Made by a program: the position numbers and the translations under genes. Below are positions 5,090-6,522 of a DNA stretch of 6,522 nt, in pieces. The stretch is from Rhodopirellula sp. Its GTDB lineage: Bacteria; Planctomycetota; Planctomycetia; Pirellulales; Pirellulaceae. Under the pieces are notes generated by a model that ran no database searches, was not told the DNA's origin, and saw only the letters and a program-made list of their open reading frames with translations. Numbering within the stretch: the stretch's first letter is position 1; the number at the start of each line of letters is the position of its first letter. The DNA lies in the NCBI GenBank assembly GCA_002714565.1, contig PAXU01000032.1:33697-40218 (forward strand). The letters are read 5' to 3'.

Positions 5090-6522
5090 ATGGCTAACGT
5101 AAAACCTGCGTCGACTGCTTCTGAAACACATCTGGGATCCACGCCGGTATCCGTAGGCGAATACTTGATTCGTCGCTTACAAGATTATGGGATATCAGAT
5201 CTCTTTGGGATTCCCGGTGATTATGTCTTGTCGCTCTATAGCATGCTGGAAGACAGCGAAATAAACGTGGTTGGTTGTACGCGTGAAGACTGTGCGGGCT
5301 TCGCGGCAGATGCTTACGCTCGTGTTCACGGAATGGGTGCTGTCTGTGTTACATACTGCGTTGGTGGCTTGAGTGTCTGCAATGCGATAGCTGGTGCCTT
5401 TGCGGAGAAGTCACCTGTCGTTCTCATCACAGGTTCGCCGGGAATGAATGAGCGGTTAAATAACCCGCTGTTACATCACAAGGTCCGGGATTTTAGAACA
5501 CAAATTGATGTCCTCGACAAACTATGTATTACCGGCGCCGAATTGAGCGATCCGATCAATGCATTTCGTGAAATTAACAGAGTACTTGATGCTGCTTATC
5601 GATATAAACGCCCGGTCTATCTCGACTTACCAAGGAACATCGTGAACGTCGTACCTCAGTTAACGCATCCGTATCATCAAGTCGACGCAACGGCGAGTGA
5701 AGAAGTGGTCAACGAAGCTGCGGATGAAATCGTTCACGCAATTGAGTCAGCAAAGCGACCACTCATTTTGGCCGGTGTCGAGATTCATCGGTTTGGACTG
5801 CAGGACTACGTCCTCCAATTTGCCGAGCAAACTGGGATTCCCGTTGCTTCCACCATGCTTGGTAAAAGTGTCATTCGTGAAACTCATCCGCTCTATGTTG
5901 GACTCTACGAAGGTGCACTTGGTCATGATGCTGTGACAGAGTTCGTGGAGTCGAGTGATCTGATCCTGATGCTTGGTACGTTTATGACTGACATTAATAT
6001 GGGGATCAATTCTGCATCGCTCGATAATGCACGGTGTATCAACATAACGAGCGAGCAATTACAGATCAAGAATCACTTCTATCACGATGTTGCGCTCAAG
6101 GATTTGATGGAGGCAATCATCAGCCGACCAGTGTTCGCACAGCGTCGCAGGATACCGGATCGTTTAACAATCACCAGTCCAACGATTCAAGTGGAAGACT
6201 CCCGGCCGATTGAAATCTCAAGGATGGTCACCATGCTCAATGAGCAACTGGATTCCAATACCATGGTCATCGCGGATATTGGTGATTCACTATTTGCCGC
6301 AACGGATTTGGTGACTCAAGGTCGCACAGAGTTCATTAGCCCGGCTTACTATACTTCCATGGGATTTTCCGTACCGGCTGCGTTGGGCGCTCAGGTAGCC
6401 CGACCCGATCAAAGAGTCGTCGTTCTTTGTGGTGATGGTGCTTTCCAAATGACCGGAATGGAATTGTCCACAATCGTTCGCAATGGTTATGCCCCAATCG
6501 TATTCGTCTTGGACAATGGGGG
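5090..6522 (+). CDS. ThDP-dependent 2-keto acid decarboxylase (pyruvate/indolepyruvate decarboxylase family), 3' end missing
   Basis: The frame is open from the ATG at 5090 to the right edge: 477 codons of a family usually about 550-570 long. These cytoplasmic enzymes use thiamine diphosphate and Mg2+ to decarboxylate 2-keto acids to aldehydes. The N-terminal pyrimidine-binding domain (about 20-185) has GIPGDY (40-45, D44), REDCAGFAADAYAR (65-78) with the activating Glu at E66, CVGGLSVCNAIAGAFAE (90-106), and the paired catalytic histidines H129-H130. The central domain spans about 205-345. The diphosphate domain begins near 372, with DIGDS (396-400), the GDG motif (448-450, D449) and L-D-N-G (474-477), where N476 is the expected Mg2+ ligand. 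The last catalytic Glu lies beyond the window. The HH pair and GDS place it with pyruvate/indolepyruvate/branched-chain keto acid decarboxylases rather than acetolactate synthase. The exact substrate cannot be told. A strong TAAGGAG (5074-5080) lies 9 bases before the ATG. It is divergent from dnaE. Confidence 0.88.
   Translation, partial: MANVKPASTASETHLGSTPVSVGEYLIRRLQDYGISDLFGIPGDYVLSLYSMLEDSEINVVGCTREDCAGFAADAYARVHGMGAVCVTYCVGGLSVCNAIAGAFAEKSPVVLITGSPGMNERLNNPLLHHKVRDFRTQIDVLDKLCITGAELSDPINAFREINRVLDAAYRYKRPVYLDLPRNIVNVVPQLTHPYHQVDATASEEVVNEAADEIVHAIESAKRPLILAGVEIHRFGLQDYVLQFAEQTGIPVASTMLGKSVIRETHPLYVGLYEGALGHDAVTEFVESSDLILMLGTFMTDINMGINSASLDNARCINITSEQLQIKNHFYHDVALKDLMEAIISRPVFAQRRRIPDRLTITSPTIQVEDSRPIEISRMVTMLNEQLDSNTMVIADIGDSLFAATDLVTQGRTEFISPAYYTSMGFSVPAALGAQVARPDQRVVVLCGDGAFQMTGMELSTIVRNGYAPIVFVLDNG

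Noticed and set aside
5747..6058. Minus-strand open frame of 103 codons inside the decarboxylase
   Set aside because: It is antisense to a conserved enzyme and has no recognisable features.
1..6522. A novel multi-gene system, CRISPR array, mobile element or tRNA gene
   Set aside because: No spaced repeats, transposase, integrase, cloverleaf or cluster of unknown genes is visible; adjacent genes are divergent or convergent housekeeping and metabolic genes with no sign of a joint system.

Overview
This 6,522-base window looks like ordinary chromosomal DNA from a bacterium of moderate GC content. A member of the Planctomycetota is my best guess. The grounds are an RsmD with an SPPY catalytic motif, a DnaE with an intact PHP metal site, and a secreted coiled-coil-like protein of a style I associate with that phylum. 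This is inference from protein character, not a database match. Four protein genes are supported. Two are complete (rsmD and dnaE) and two are cut by the window edges.

Layout from left to right: positions 1-350 hold the N-terminal part of a secreted protein on the minus strand. A 196-base divergent intergenic region (351-546) follows, with a clean 18-base palindrome and other inverted repeats. Next is rsmD (547-1155, plus), encoding a 16S rRNA guanine-N2 methyltransferase. A short convergent gap of 39 bases holds a hairpin that overlaps the dnaE stop codon and probably ends dnaE transcription. dnaE (1195-4761, minus) encodes the DNA polymerase III alpha subunit, 1,188 residues. The annotated start is the internal ATG with a GGAGG site, not the upstream GTG. 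A 328-base divergent region (4762-5089) contains a likely dnaE promoter, a GC-rich hairpin flanked by 9-base direct repeats, and a terminator-like hairpin on the plus strand with no gene in front of it. From 5090 to the right edge is the first 477 codons of a thiamine-diphosphate enzyme of the pyruvate/indolepyruvate (2-keto acid) decarboxylase family.

The genes do not form an operon: each neighbouring pair is divergent or convergent. They cover DNA replication (dnaE), ribosome maturation (rsmD) and 2-keto acid metabolism (the decarboxylase), plus one envelope or secreted protein. I found no mobile element, CRISPR array, tRNA, rRNA, toxin-antitoxin pair or defence cluster. The most interesting non-coding stretch is 4885-4952, which could be a dispersed repeat, a small-RNA end or a leader attenuator for the decarboxylase. 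The most interesting protein feature is the complete set of PHP exonuclease metal ligands in DnaE.
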